The translations under genes were made by a program, and so were the position numbers. 64,000 bases of DNA from M55B127 sp035269185 (GTDB lineage: Bacteria; Bacillota; Halanaerobiia; Halanaerobiales; M55B127): contig CAYSHP010000007.1 in NCBI GenBank assembly GCA_964430875.1, positions 1 through 64,000 on the forward strand, written 5' to 3'. The notes under the pieces are model-generated. The model had not been told where the DNA came from. It saw only the letters and a program-made list of their open reading frames with translations, and did no database searches. Shown in pieces: positions 26,094-35,142 of the stretch. Position 1 is the stretch's first letter; each line of letters opens with the position of its first letter.

Positions 26094-26723
26094 ATGCCCT
26101 TAAGTACATTTTATAATTTAGACCCCAAAAAACAAGAAAAAATTGTCGATATATCTATCAAAGAATTTGCTAAATATGGATATAAAAATACCACTGTTAG
26201 CAGTATAGCTAAAAAGGCAAAAATATCAAAGGGAAGTATGTATCAATATTTTAAAAGCAAGGAAGAACTATATATCTATATATTTGATATATCATATAGA
26301 GATAAAAAAAGACACATTAAAAATGCAATTAATATAAATGAACTTGAAGATTTCTTCAGCTTATTAGAAACATTATTTATGGAAGCTTATCTCTTCTCTT
26401 TAAAACATCCTAATCTTCAGAAGATCTATTTTGATTTATTGAAAAACACTAATCGAAAATTGAAAAATAAAGTTTTAAATAGATACAAAACTGATTTAGA
26501 AAATGATAATTTCAATTACCTACATTATTTGAAACAAGAAATTGATAAAAAAAAGATTAAAAGTGGTGTAGATAAAAAGTTAGCAGCTTTTATAGTTTCT
26601 TCTTTTTTAGAAAATTTTTCATTACTGCTTATTGAAAAAGATATTTTAACTAAAAATATGGAGATTCAAAAATATATAAAAAACTTTATAAAGATTTTAA
26701 AAAATGGTATTAAAAAAGATTAA
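26094..26723 (+). CDS. TetR-family regulator B
   Basis: A 209-residue TetR repressor with the helix-turn-helix at about 33-54 (TVSSIAKKAKISKGSMYQYFKSK). It heads the operon with a small membrane protein and an ABC-2 exporter, and two operators lie between its -10 and its start. The likely model is repression of the exporter until a toxic small molecule binds. It starts at ATG behind TAGGAGGTG. Confidence 0.88.
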   Translation: MPLSTFYNLDPKKQEKIVDISIKEFAKYGYKNTTVSSIAKKAKISKGSMYQYFKSKEELYIYIFDISYRDKKRHIKNAININELEDFFSLLETLFMEAYLFSLKHPNLQKIYFDLLKNTNRKLKNKVLNRYKTDLENDNFNYLHYLKQEIDKKKIKSGVDKKLAAFIVSSFLENFSLLLIEKDILTKNMEIQKYIKNFIKILKNGIKKD

Positions 26724-26740
26724 TTGAAAGGAGTATTAAA

Positions 26741-27139
26741 ATGTTATTTAAAATTATTTGTTATGTGTTGGCATCTACTGCTTTTTTAAAAGGACTTGTT
26801 GGTATTTTTGCACACCAATTATTATATGGTTGGGCTGAGAAACATTATGGTAAAAAAGGTAAATCTTTTACTGTTAATCTACTTTTATTTTATGCATTTA
26901 CAATATTAATACTAACTTGGTATGCTACTCTTTTTCAGTATACAGAATATGGATGGATTCTAACAACATTTATTACCTTAATGTCTATAAAAACTGTCGG
27001 CTTAACTTTTAAATGGAAAAAAGCATCTCAAAAGTTTGTTTCTTTCATTAAAAATAGTGGTAAAAAACTCTGGCTTTTAGATGTTGTTGTAATTATTTTA
27101 AGTCTTGTCTTTTTTGGACTTGGATACTTTGTCTATTAA
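26741..27139 (+). CDS. Small membrane protein of the TetR-ABC operon
   Basis: A 132-residue protein with about four hydrophobic segments (6-24, 47-64, 71-88, 112-130) and no recognised family motif. It lies 17 bases after tetR B and 18 before the ABC ATPase, so it is transcribed with them. Similar small integral membrane proteins occur beside TetR-controlled exporters. No function is assigned. Confidence 0.65.
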   Translation: MLFKIICYVLASTAFLKGLVGIFAHQLLYGWAEKHYGKKGKSFTVNLLLFYAFTILILTWYATLFQYTEYGWILTTFITLMSIKTVGLTFKWKKASQKFVSFIKNSGKKLWLLDVVVIILSLVFFGLGYFVY

Positions 27140-27157
27140 AATAAGGAGGAATTTAAA

Positions 27158-28012
27158 GTGATAGAAGTTAAAAATTTATTTCATAAGTATGATAATCAAT
27201 CAGAATATGCCGTCAATGATGTCTCTTTTAAAATAAATAAAGGCGAGATATTTGGGTTTTTAGGTCCAAGTGGGGCCGGCAAAAGCACTGTACAAAACAT
27301 TATGACTGGCCTTTTAGAATTACAAAAAGGTGATATCTTATATAATAATAGTTCTTTAGATCAAATGGGGCTTGATTTTTTTAATCAAATAGGAGTTTCA
27401 TTTGAGCACCCTAATCTTTACAGTAAACTCAGTGGTTATGAAAACCTTAAATACTATGCTGGTCTATTTGATGTACCTACAAAAGAGCCCGAATACCTTT
27501 TAAACCAGGTAGGTTTAAAAGAAGCAGCAGATAAAGAAGCCAAAAGTTACTCTAAAGGCATGAAACAAAGATTAGTATTTGCAAGGGCTTTACTTAATGA
27601 TCCAAAGATTCTTTTTTTAGATGAACCATTATCCGGTTTAGACCCTTCTATAGCCAGAGAAATTAAAAATATAATTATTAATAAAAAGAAAAATAAAACT
27701 ACCATCTTTCTCACCACTCATAATATGTTCGTTGCAGAAGAATTATGTGATAAGGTCGCCTTTATTAATGAAGGTGAAATAGTAGCTTTAGATACTCCCC
27801 GTAATTTAAAATTAAGGTACGGTGAAAAGTCGGTTAAAGTAGAATACAAACAAGATAATAACCTACAAAAAGAATATCTGTTTCCTGAAAATCAAGCAGA
27901 TAATTTAAGATTAAAAAAATTAATAGGTAGTAATAACATAGAAACAATACATTCTCAGGAGGCCACCTTAGAACAGATTTTTATTAAAATAACCGGTAGG
28001 GAGTTGGCATAG
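27158..28012 (+). CDS. ABC transporter ATPase, ABC-2 exporter type
   Basis: A 284-residue nucleotide-binding subunit with Walker A GPSGAGKST (about 38-46), signature YSKGMKQRL, Walker B ILFLDEP, and the H-loop histidine in TTHN. After about 215 there is a short C-terminal domain as in drug and antibiotic exporters. GTG start behind AAGGAGG. It abuts the first permease with no gap. Confidence 0.92.
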   Translation: MIEVKNLFHKYDNQSEYAVNDVSFKINKGEIFGFLGPSGAGKSTVQNIMTGLLELQKGDILYNNSSLDQMGLDFFNQIGVSFEHPNLYSKLSGYENLKYYAGLFDVPTKEPEYLLNQVGLKEAADKEAKSYSKGMKQRLVFARALLNDPKILFLDEPLSGLDPSIAREIKNIIINKKKNKTTIFLTTHNMFVAEELCDKVAFINEGEIVALDTPRNLKLRYGEKSVKVEYKQDNNLQKEYLFPENQADNLRLKKLIGSNNIETIHSQEATLEQIFIKITGRELA

Positions 28013-29056
28013 ATGCTAAACAAATATTTAAATTTAACCAAACAAAATCTTACTATTTTAATGAGAAACAATTTTCACTTAATTGTTATTGGATTAGCAG
28101 TCATTATGGTAATCTTAGTTAATTTCGTGATACCTGGCCAAGTAAAAATTACACCTAAAGAGCTCTTTTTTGATAATACTAATAATAATATAGTGCAGGA
28201 TTATTTATTAAAAAATGATGTACAAAAAGATCGCTTTGTCGATAGTGAAAAAAAATTATATGAAAGATTAAATCAGAATAGTAATACACTCGGAGTAATA
28301 ATTGATGGTAATAAAGATAATACTTCCTTTACCATTATTGGACAGGGCAATGAAAATGATGAAGCATTTAATCTATTAAGTGCAGCCATGGCAAATTTAA
28401 TTGACAGAATAAAAAATAATCAAAATGAAAATATTAATATTCAATATTTAAGGCCTCAACAACCTAATATTCCTTTTAACCAAAAATTAATACCTATAAT
28501 TATCTTTACAGAAGTTATCTTGTTAGGTTTTCTCTTGGTCGCAGTTATTGTCTTTCAGGAAAAAGAAGAAGGCGGTATTAAGGCCTTTCGGGTAAGCCCA
28601 GCTAATACTATTGTATATATTTTATCTAAAGTTAGTGCTAATCTAATATTAGCTTATCTATATCTCTTAATTGTACTTTTATTTACATTAGGTTTTAATG
28701 TGAATTACTTAAATATATTTGTTTTAACTACTTTAGGCAGTATATTAATGACGCTTTTAGGTTTGAGTATTAGTGTGTTTTTTAAAAACTTAGAAGAATT
28801 TATTTTTGTAGCTTTAATTGTATTATCAATACTTGCATTACCTATGATGACTTATTTAACTCCATCATTTTCACCAGATTTCTTTAGATTTTTACCTTCT
28901 TATTCTGTACTTTTTGGATTAAGAGAATTACTATTTACCTCTGGCAAAAACTCCATATTATTTAATTTAAATATGTTATTAGTATTAGAAGGTATTGGAA
29001 TGTTCATTATAGCTACCTGGTCTGTGAATAGAAAACTAATGAAGGAGGGTAAATAA
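28013..29056 (+). CDS. ABC-2 family permease A
   Basis: A 347-residue permease of the ABC-2 fold: one N-terminal membrane helix (about 22-43), an extracytoplasmic domain (45-160), then five to six helices (165-340). It pairs with the next gene to form a heterodimeric export channel powered by the preceding ATPase. The EKEEGGIKAFRVSP loop after the second helix is characteristic. It overlaps the next gene by one base. Confidence 0.87.
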   Translation: MLNKYLNLTKQNLTILMRNNFHLIVIGLAVIMVILVNFVIPGQVKITPKELFFDNTNNNIVQDYLLKNDVQKDRFVDSEKKLYERLNQNSNTLGVIIDGNKDNTSFTIIGQGNENDEAFNLLSAAMANLIDRIKNNQNENINIQYLRPQQPNIPFNQKLIPIIIFTEVILLGFLLVAVIVFQEKEEGGIKAFRVSPANTIVYILSKVSANLILAYLYLLIVLLFTLGFNVNYLNIFVLTTLGSILMTLLGLSISVFFKNLEEFIFVALIVLSILALPMMTYLTPSFSPDFFRFLPSYSVLFGLRELLFTSGKNSILFNLNMLLVLEGIGMFIIATWSVNRKLMKEGK

Positions 29057-30054
29057 TGTTTAAAAAAATTAAATACTATTTTAAACAAAATTTAATATTA
29101 TCTCTAAGAAACAATATGATAATATATATGACAGTCTTTCCTATCTTATTAGCACTTGGCTTAAGTTTCTTTATGCCGAATGTAACTGAAATTGAAACTA
29201 CTATAGCAGTAGATAATACTATAGAACAAAATAAGATAGATAAATTAGAAGATTATGGTAATGTAATTACTTATAATAATTTAGATGCGCTTAAAGAGAG
29301 GGTAAATCAGTGGGATGATGTAGCTGGGATAACAAAAATGGATGGTAAATATAATATTATTTTAGAAGGAAATGAACCAGAAGAAACTGCCGAAATGAGT
29401 GAAGCAGTTCTTGGCTTAATTTTAAATCAAAATAATCAGTATTCATTTAACTATGCCAGTTTAGAAAAAGATAATTCTAGTATGGTTGAACTTGCAGGTA
29501 GCCTGGTTCTTTTAACCATCATTTTGATCGCCGGACTAACTATTGGATTAGGTATTATTGACGAAAAAGAAAATGATGTAATTAATGCTTTGTCAGTTTC
29601 ACCTATTAGTCTAAAGGAATTTATCTTATCTAAAAGTATTATCTCAATCTTTTTTGCAGTAGTCTTATCCTTCATTACAGTATTTATTATGGTGGGTAAT
29701 TCAGTTAATTACTGGCTTGTATTAATAGCAGTTTTAGCCTCGGTTAAAATAGGAATAATTTGGGGGTTTTTAATTGGAGGTATCGCTGATAATTTAATTG
29801 GTGCAATTGGAGTCATTAAAAGTACTGCCCTATTTTTAATAGCAGTTCCCATGGCTTCAGTATATACTCCTATAAAATTTCACTGGGTATATTATATTTT
29901 TCCTAATTACTGGGCATTTAAAAGTTATCAAAATATCTTTAATCAAAATCAATGGATCAATTTTAACTATGCCTCAATTATTACCTTTATCTTTAGTTTG
30001 GGTTTATTATTAGTCTTAACCCCTTATTTTAAAAGAAAATTAAATATTAGATAA
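29056..30054 (+). CDS. ABC-2 family permease B
   Basis: A 332-residue partner permease with the same layout: helix 1 at about 18-38, an external domain at 40-140, then six helices. The family loop reads DEKENDVINALSVSP. ATG start within TAATG coupling to permease A. The substrate is unknown; the TetR setting suggests export of an inhibitory compound. Confidence 0.87.
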   Translation: MFKKIKYYFKQNLILSLRNNMIIYMTVFPILLALGLSFFMPNVTEIETTIAVDNTIEQNKIDKLEDYGNVITYNNLDALKERVNQWDDVAGITKMDGKYNIILEGNEPEETAEMSEAVLGLILNQNNQYSFNYASLEKDNSSMVELAGSLVLLTIILIAGLTIGLGIIDEKENDVINALSVSPISLKEFILSKSIISIFFAVVLSFITVFIMVGNSVNYWLVLIAVLASVKIGIIWGFLIGGIADNLIGAIGVIKSTALFLIAVPMASVYTPIKFHWVYYIFPNYWAFKSYQNIFNQNQWINFNYASIITFIFSLGLLLVLTPYFKRKLNIR

Positions 30055-30110
30055 AAAAATAGGCGGTACTTTTATTATGAAAGTAACCCTCTTACTATTT
30101 CAAAATATAT

Positions 30111-30170
30111 TTAAAACAATACATCTTCACCATTTAACTTATAATGAACATTATCTAGTTTTTCTATAAT
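30111..30170 (-). pseudogene. 3' relic of a second aldo-keto reductase gene
   Basis: The minus strand encodes IIEKLDNVHYKLNGEDVLF followed by TAA. The intact aldo-keto reductase at 31658-32773 ends EKLDIAHYKLSGEDVLF and stop, and the bases around the two stops also match (TTAAAACAATACATC-TCACCA). Homology stops abruptly upstream of this stretch. It is the surviving 3' tip of a duplicated or displaced copy, now separated from the intact gene by the MFS gene. Confidence 0.8.
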
Positions 30171-30301
30171 AGTTAATTATTGGCTTTTTGATGGTCTTTA
30201 ACTGAAATTTAATTTGACATTAGGAAATATTAATGTTATAGATATATAAGTATAGAGTAATAATTTTAATAGTATATTTAAAAATAAGGGTGAATACATA
30301 A

Positions 30302-31576
30302 ATGATAAAAGAAGAAATTAATGAACAAAAGCCAATAAAATCTCCTTTTTATTATGGCTGGATTGTATTAGTTGTAGCTGCCTTAGGCCTGTTTTTCTCT
30401 GGGCCAGGACAAACTTATTCTATTTCAATATTTATTAACCACTATATTGATAAATTTGGCTGGAGTCGCTCCTTGATTTCCAGTTTTTATTCAATAGCTA
30501 CTTTAATTTCAGGTCTTATTCTTACATTTGTAGGTAGGTATATAGATAAATTAGGGCATAGAAAAATGACTACTATAATTTCTATATTATTTGGATTTGC
30601 CTGTATATGGATGAGCCTGATCTTTAATCCACTCATGATTTTTATAGGTTTCTTTTTGCTGAGATTATTAGGCCAGGGTTCTATGTCTCTTTTACCACAA
30701 ACTTTAGTTCCCCACTGGTTTAAACAAAAAAGAGGGCTTGCCTTGAGCTTATTAGGGATAGGAGGAGTTATAAGTTCTAGCCTGCTACCTCCCCTTAATA
30801 ATTGGCTTATTAATACATATAGTTTAACCTTTACCTGGAGATTATGGTCATTTCTGCTCATCTTTTTTATGGCACCAGTCGGATGGATCTTTATTAGAAA
30901 CAAACCTGAAAATATTGGCCTTAATCCTGATGGTATTGACCAAGAGGATAATACTATAGCACCAAAGATTCATATCAGTGAAGATCCTTGGACATTAAAT
31001 CAATCTATGAAAACTAGGTCTTTTTGGTTTATGAATTATTGTGGGGTTGTCTCTGCATTAGTCACTACAGGATTAACCTTTCATATGGTTTCTATTGTAA
31101 ATAATATTGGTTATTCACCTAGTTTTGCTGCTTTAATCTTAAGTATAACTGCCATGATAAAGTTTCCTTTTACATTTGTAGCTGGATGGTTACTAGATCG
31201 TTTTAAAGTTAATATTATCAAAGGGATTAATTTTCTTATTTTATCCGGAGCAATTTTCTTATTATTAAGAGCAGATAGCAAAATCACTTTAATAATATAT
31301 GCCTTAGTACATGGCACATTTATGGCCTTTGACGCTGTTAGCACCGGGGTTGTTTGGCCTAATTATTTTGGAAGAGAAAACCTGGGTAGTATTAGAGGGT
31401 TTGCTATGACTACAATGGTAATTGGTTCTGCTCTCGGCCCTTTGCCCTTTGGAGTCGCTTATGATTATTTTGGAGGTTACCATGAAATCATGATTGGAAT
31501 TTTAATCCTCCCCACCCTAGCTGTTTTTGCTTCACTTTTTTCTCCCCCACCTAATTATAAATTCAAAAATAAATAA
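30302..31576 (+). CDS. MFS transporter, oxalate/formate antiporter-like
   Basis: A 424-residue major facilitator with 12 predicted helices and a central loop near 200-235. The first helix FYYGWIVLVVAALGLFFSGPGQT and the RYIDKLGHRKM loop resemble monocarboxylate and oxalate:formate carriers. The substrate is probably a small organic acid. ATG start behind AAGGGTG. It is a single gene with a bidirectional terminator behind it. Confidence 0.82.
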   Translation: MIKEEINEQKPIKSPFYYGWIVLVVAALGLFFSGPGQTYSISIFINHYIDKFGWSRSLISSFYSIATLISGLILTFVGRYIDKLGHRKMTTIISILFGFACIWMSLIFNPLMIFIGFFLLRLLGQGSMSLLPQTLVPHWFKQKRGLALSLLGIGGVISSSLLPPLNNWLINTYSLTFTWRLWSFLLIFFMAPVGWIFIRNKPENIGLNPDGIDQEDNTIAPKIHISEDPWTLNQSMKTRSFWFMNYCGVVSALVTTGLTFHMVSIVNNIGYSPSFAALILSITAMIKFPFTFVAGWLLDRFKVNIIKGINFLILSGAIFLLLRADSKITLIIYALVHGTFMAFDAVSTGVVWPNYFGRENLGSIRGFAMTTMVIGSALGPLPFGVAYDYFGGYHEIMIGILILPTLAVFASLFSPPPNYKFKNK

Positions 31577-31603
31577 AACTAATATCTTAATATATTTTTT
31601 CAA

Positions 31604-31642
31604 AGAAAAGACCGGGAGTGAAATTTCACTCTCGGTCTTTTC
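31604..31642. terminator. Bidirectional terminator
   Basis: AAAGACCG-GAGTG-AAATTT-CACTC-CGGTCTTT is a long, nearly perfect stem with A-runs before and T-runs after. It separates the converging MFS and aldo-keto reductase genes. Confidence 0.85.
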
Positions 31643-31657
31643 TTTCTTATTTAATAT

Positions 31658-32773
31658 TTAAAACAATACATCCTCACCACTTAATTTATAATGAGCGATA
31701 TCTAGTTTTTCTACAATTGGTAAATCATATGGACATTGATTGATACATTCTTTACAATTAGTACACTGATTGGCTTTAACATCTAATTCTTGATAAAGTG
31801 ACCTTGCCTTTTCTTCTCCTTCAAACCAGAATCTTAATCTATCTCTTAAAGCAAAATCAGCCGGGTTTCTAACTTTACCATCTCTCATCTGACGATCATA
31901 ATATCCTTCTAATTTAAAGATCTCTTTTATATCTATATCTTCAGGACAATCTACACATTCATCACATTGTCTACATACATAATTACCTAATTCAGGTGCA
32001 TTCATATATAGATCCTGTTTTTCTTCTTCACTCATTGGAATATAGTTATTGGCATAGCTAATATCTTCTTTTATCATTTCTTCTGTATTAATACCGGTTA
32101 CTACTATTGAAACTGGTAAAGAAAAGGCATATCTAAAGGCAGTTTCTGCTGATCTCCATAAGAAACCATCAGCAAGAGCTTTCATAAGAACAATCCCCAC
32201 ATTTTTGGCTTGAGCCAAAGGTAGTAGTTCATTTTCTAATTTGGGAAAGTTAAACTTATCGAAGTAATTAAAGGTTGCCATTACCACATCAAATTTATCT
32301 TTTTTAAGGGCTTTTATTAAGACATCTGGCTGCCCGTGCATAGAGATACCTAAATTATTTACTTTGCCTGCTTCTTTTAATTCAAGATAGGCCTCATAGG
32401 CTCCACCTTCTGAAAAAATTGTTTCTAATTCCTCAAAGCTTTTTACGGCATGCATAAATAATATGTCCAGATGGTCTGTTTTAAGATTATCTAAAGTACG
32501 ATTTACATCTCTTAAAGCTCCTTCTTTAATTCTTGAACCTGTTTTACTTGCTAATACTACTTCATCTCTGCGCTTTTTAATTACCGGCCCTATCTTTCTT
32601 TCTGATTCACCATCTCCATAATCAGCAGCCGTTTCTATGTAATTGCCACCCATGTCAATATATTTGTTTAATAATTTCTGAGCCCTTTCAGCTGGGATTT
32701 CAAGTAAGTGAAAACCACCAAATCCAATTAGACTAACTTCTAAACCTGTCTTTCCTAACTTTCTCTTTTCCAT
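31658..32773 (-). CDS. Aldo-keto reductase with C-terminal ferredoxin domain
   Basis: A 371-residue two-part protein. Residues 1-260 form the AKR barrel with the usual catalytic pieces (AADYGDGESE tyrosine, LASKTGS lysine, DILFMHAV histidine). The C-terminal 100 residues carry two cysteine clusters, CRQCDECVDCP and CTNCKECINQCP, for two [4Fe-4S] clusters. Such enzymes may take electrons from ferredoxin. It is 3 bases from the sugar kinase and probably shares the psu operon, suggesting reduction of a sugar released there. Start ATG behind GGAGGG. Confidence 0.85.
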   Translation of the reverse strand: MEKRKLGKTGLEVSLIGFGGFHLLEIPAERAQKLLNKYIDMGGNYIETAADYGDGESERKIGPVIKKRRDEVVLASKTGSRIKEGALRDVNRTLDNLKTDHLDILFMHAVKSFEELETIFSEGGAYEAYLELKEAGKVNNLGISMHGQPDVLIKALKKDKFDVVMATFNYFDKFNFPKLENELLPLAQAKNVGIVLMKALADGFLWRSAETAFRYAFSLPVSIVVTGINTEEMIKEDISYANNYIPMSEEEKQDLYMNAPELGNYVCRQCDECVDCPEDIDIKEIFKLEGYYDRQMRDGKVRNPADFALRDRLRFWFEGEEKARSLYQELDVKANQCTNCKECINQCPYDLPIVEKLDIAHYKLSGEDVLF

Positions 32774-32776
32774 ATA

Positions 32777-33673
32777 TTACTTTCCCTCCTTTTTATCTGG
32801 TCTACCGCCAATCTTATTTACACATTTAAAACCTATTTGATTTGCATAATGAGCTGCTTCTTTTAAATTTTTATTTTTTAGATATTTAGCTATAAAAGCA
32901 GCTGAAAAAGCATCTCCTGCACCCGTGGTATCTCCTTCAGCTAACTTTCTTTTCTGTTGAATAAAACAAATTTCATTTTGGTTTCCAATCATACAGCCTT
33001 TTTTACCTACTTTTAAAATTACATTTTTATAATAGTTCAGCAAGTGACTTGTAATTTCTTTTGGCTTATTTTTACCTGTTAGTATCTTGCCTTCTTCTAG
33101 ATTAGGAAAACAAAGCTCAATACCTTCTGTTTGATTTAAGATCTTTTGGATTCCATAATCTTTAAGTCCGGAATAAGAAGAAGGGTCAAATGAAACTGTA
33201 ATATTTTTTTCTTGCGCCCTCTTTATAGCTTTAAGAGCAGTATTTTCCATGTTTTTTTCGCCAAAAAAGCTATAACCTCCTAGATGTAGATGGTTTACAT
33301 CTTCAAAAAATTCTTCTTTTATATCCTCTGGCTTAATTTTTACATTTGCACCCCGGTCTGTAATCATTGTCCGGTCTCCATCTTTACTTAATAGAACCAC
33401 AATTCTGCCGGTTTCTTTTTCTTTACTAATCAGATTTTTAAAATCAATATCTGTATTTGCAAATTCTTCTTTTAAATAATCTACTATAAAGTCATCACCT
33501 GTTTTAGCAATAAGTCTAACTTTTTGATTTAGATAATCCAACCAGTAAGAAAAATTAGCAGCAGAACCACCACCTTTAAAAAATATCTCTGATTGGCTGT
33601 CAGTATTAAAGTTTATTGCTTCTCTTAAATTCACGATAATATCAAGATTTATATCTCCAATTACTAAAATCAT
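32777..33673 (-). CDS. psuK: PfkB-family kinase, probable pseudouridine kinase
   Basis: A 298-residue ribokinase-fold enzyme with the N-terminal GGGSAANFSYWL motif and the catalytic GDTTGAGDAF signature near 245-254. The start is one base from psuG, and PsuK phosphorylates pseudouridine to give the substrate of PsuG. The assignment rests on that linkage, because PfkB sequences alone do not fix the sugar. Confidence 0.85.
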   Translation of the reverse strand: MILVIGDINLDIIVNLREAINFNTDSQSEIFFKGGGSAANFSYWLDYLNQKVRLIAKTGDDFIVDYLKEEFANTDIDFKNLISKEKETGRIVVLLSKDGDRTMITDRGANVKIKPEDIKEEFFEDVNHLHLGGYSFFGEKNMENTALKAIKRAQEKNITVSFDPSSYSGLKDYGIQKILNQTEGIELCFPNLEEGKILTGKNKPKEITSHLLNYYKNVILKVGKKGCMIGNQNEICFIQQKRKLAEGDTTGAGDAFSAAFIAKYLKNKNLKEAAHYANQIGFKCVNKIGGRPDKKEGK

Positions 33674-33674
33674 T

Positions 33675-34592
33675 TTATCTCATTTCCTTTAATGCTTGCG
33701 ATATTTTACAACCGGCCTTCAAGTTATTTTTTACCAGAGATATATTAGCTTTTACACTCGCTCCATCGGTTTCTTCTTTTATTCTTGCTAAAAGATAGGG
33801 CGTAATATCCTTACCTCTGATATTTTTATCTTCTACTTCCTGTATTAACTCATCAATAATTTTATTAAACTGAGCCCGGTTAAGTTCATCTTCTTTCGGA
33901 ATAGGTACGGTAACTAATATTCCATTTCTATTTTCTAAAAGCATATTCTTTACCATTATATCAGCAACTTCTTTACCATTGCTGACCGGGTAATCAACTT
34001 CAAGACCACTATCTCTTAAATAAAAAGCAGGAAATTTTTCAGTATTATAGCCAAGAATAGGTACTCCTTTTGATTCTAATACTTCCTTGGTTTTTGGTAA
34101 ATCAAGTACTGATTTAGCTCCAGCACAAACTACGGTTACTGGAAATTCAGATAATGCTTTTAGGTCAGCTGAAATATCAAAGGTTTTTTCTGCTTTTCTA
34201 TGTACTCCCCCAATACCACCTGTTACAAAAACATCAATACCGGCTAAATATGCAATTTGCATAGTTGCTGCGACTGTTGTTGCACCATTTAACTTTTTGG
34301 AGACCAAAACTGGTAGATCCCTTAAACTAGCTTTTTTAATATTATTTGATTGTCCAAGAAATTCTATCTCTTCTTTAGTTAACCCCACCCTCAACTCACC
34401 ATCAATAATTGCAATTGTCGCTGGAATTACTCCCACTTCTCGGGCTTGTTCTTCTAATTCTATGGCCAGCTCAATATTGTCAGGATAAGGAAAACCATGT
34501 GCGATTATTGTGGATTCTAAAGCAACAATCGGTTGATCTTCTTTAATAGCTTTCCCTACCTCTTTAGAATACCTTAAAAAATTTTCCACCAT
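33675..34592 (-). CDS. psuG: Pseudouridine-5'-phosphate glycosidase PsuG
   Basis: A 305-residue enzyme that splits the C-C glycosidic bond of pseudouridine 5'-phosphate into uracil and ribose 5-phosphate. Family motifs are clear: Glu26 in ALESTIIAHGFPYP, FVTGGIGGVHR, and catalytic Lys160 in CAGAKSVLDLPKT. With the kinase and the nucleoside importer nearby it provides RNA-nucleoside salvage. ATG start behind GGGGGG. Confidence 0.95.
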   Translation of the reverse strand: MVENFLRYSKEVGKAIKEDQPIVALESTIIAHGFPYPDNIELAIELEEQAREVGVIPATIAIIDGELRVGLTKEEIEFLGQSNNIKKASLRDLPVLVSKKLNGATTVAATMQIAYLAGIDVFVTGGIGGVHRKAEKTFDISADLKALSEFPVTVVCAGAKSVLDLPKTKEVLESKGVPILGYNTEKFPAFYLRDSGLEVDYPVSNGKEVADIMVKNMLLENRNGILVTVPIPKEDELNRAQFNKIIDELIQEVEDKNIRGKDITPYLLARIKEETDGASVKANISLVKNNLKAGCKISQALKEMR

Positions 34593-34787
34593 TAACTCCC
34601 CCCTTTTAGATATATCAAGTAAACTGGTAGCTATTTTTTTCTTTTAAATATTTTCTATAATTTTGTCTGTTTCTTATATTAATGATTTCAATATCGAACT
34701 TGCTTTTCCTTTATCAAGCTATCTAGAAAAAATTAAACCCCTTTAATTTTTATTTAAGCTTAAAGATTAAGTGAACTTCACAACTTA

Positions 34788-35126
34788 TTAATTACTGTTG
34801 TCCTCTGCTTTATAGGTTAATATTTCTACTTTTTCTACTGTTACTAATCCTTCTTTTACCATCTCTTGTACAGTAGGTATTATATTGTCTATCTTTTCTG
34901 ACTTATCAACCACCTCAATCATAATAGGAAGATCTTCAGATAGTTGCCAGATATGAGAATTTTTAATTCTACTGTTTAAACCAAACCCTTCTATTCCGGA
35001 AATTGCAGTTGCTCCAGCTAATCCCATTTCTTTAAATTTTTTTATCAATGCTCTGTAGAGTGGTTCACCTTCCAACATATCATTTTCGCCAATATATATT
35101 TTTAACACTTTACCTTCTCCAACCAT
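34788..35126 (-). CDS. DUF190 family protein (fluoride-operon associated)
   Basis: A 112-residue protein of the DUF190 family, which has a PII-like ferredoxin fold (LKIYIGENDMLEGEPLYRALI; GLAGATAISGIEGFG; LPIMIEVVD). DUF190 genes are often found with fluoride channels and fluoride riboswitches; the molecular role is unknown. The start chosen is the ATG at 35126 behind GGATGGTG; an earlier in-frame start overlaps the antiporter. It is 16 bases behind the antiporter and under the same riboswitch. Confidence 0.87.
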   Translation of the reverse strand: MVGEGKVLKIYIGENDMLEGEPLYRALIKKFKEMGLAGATAISGIEGFGLNSRIKNSHIWQLSEDLPIMIEVVDKSEKIDNIIPTVQEMVKEGLVTVEKVEILTYKAEDNSN

Positions 35127-35142
35127 TTTATCACCATCCTTT

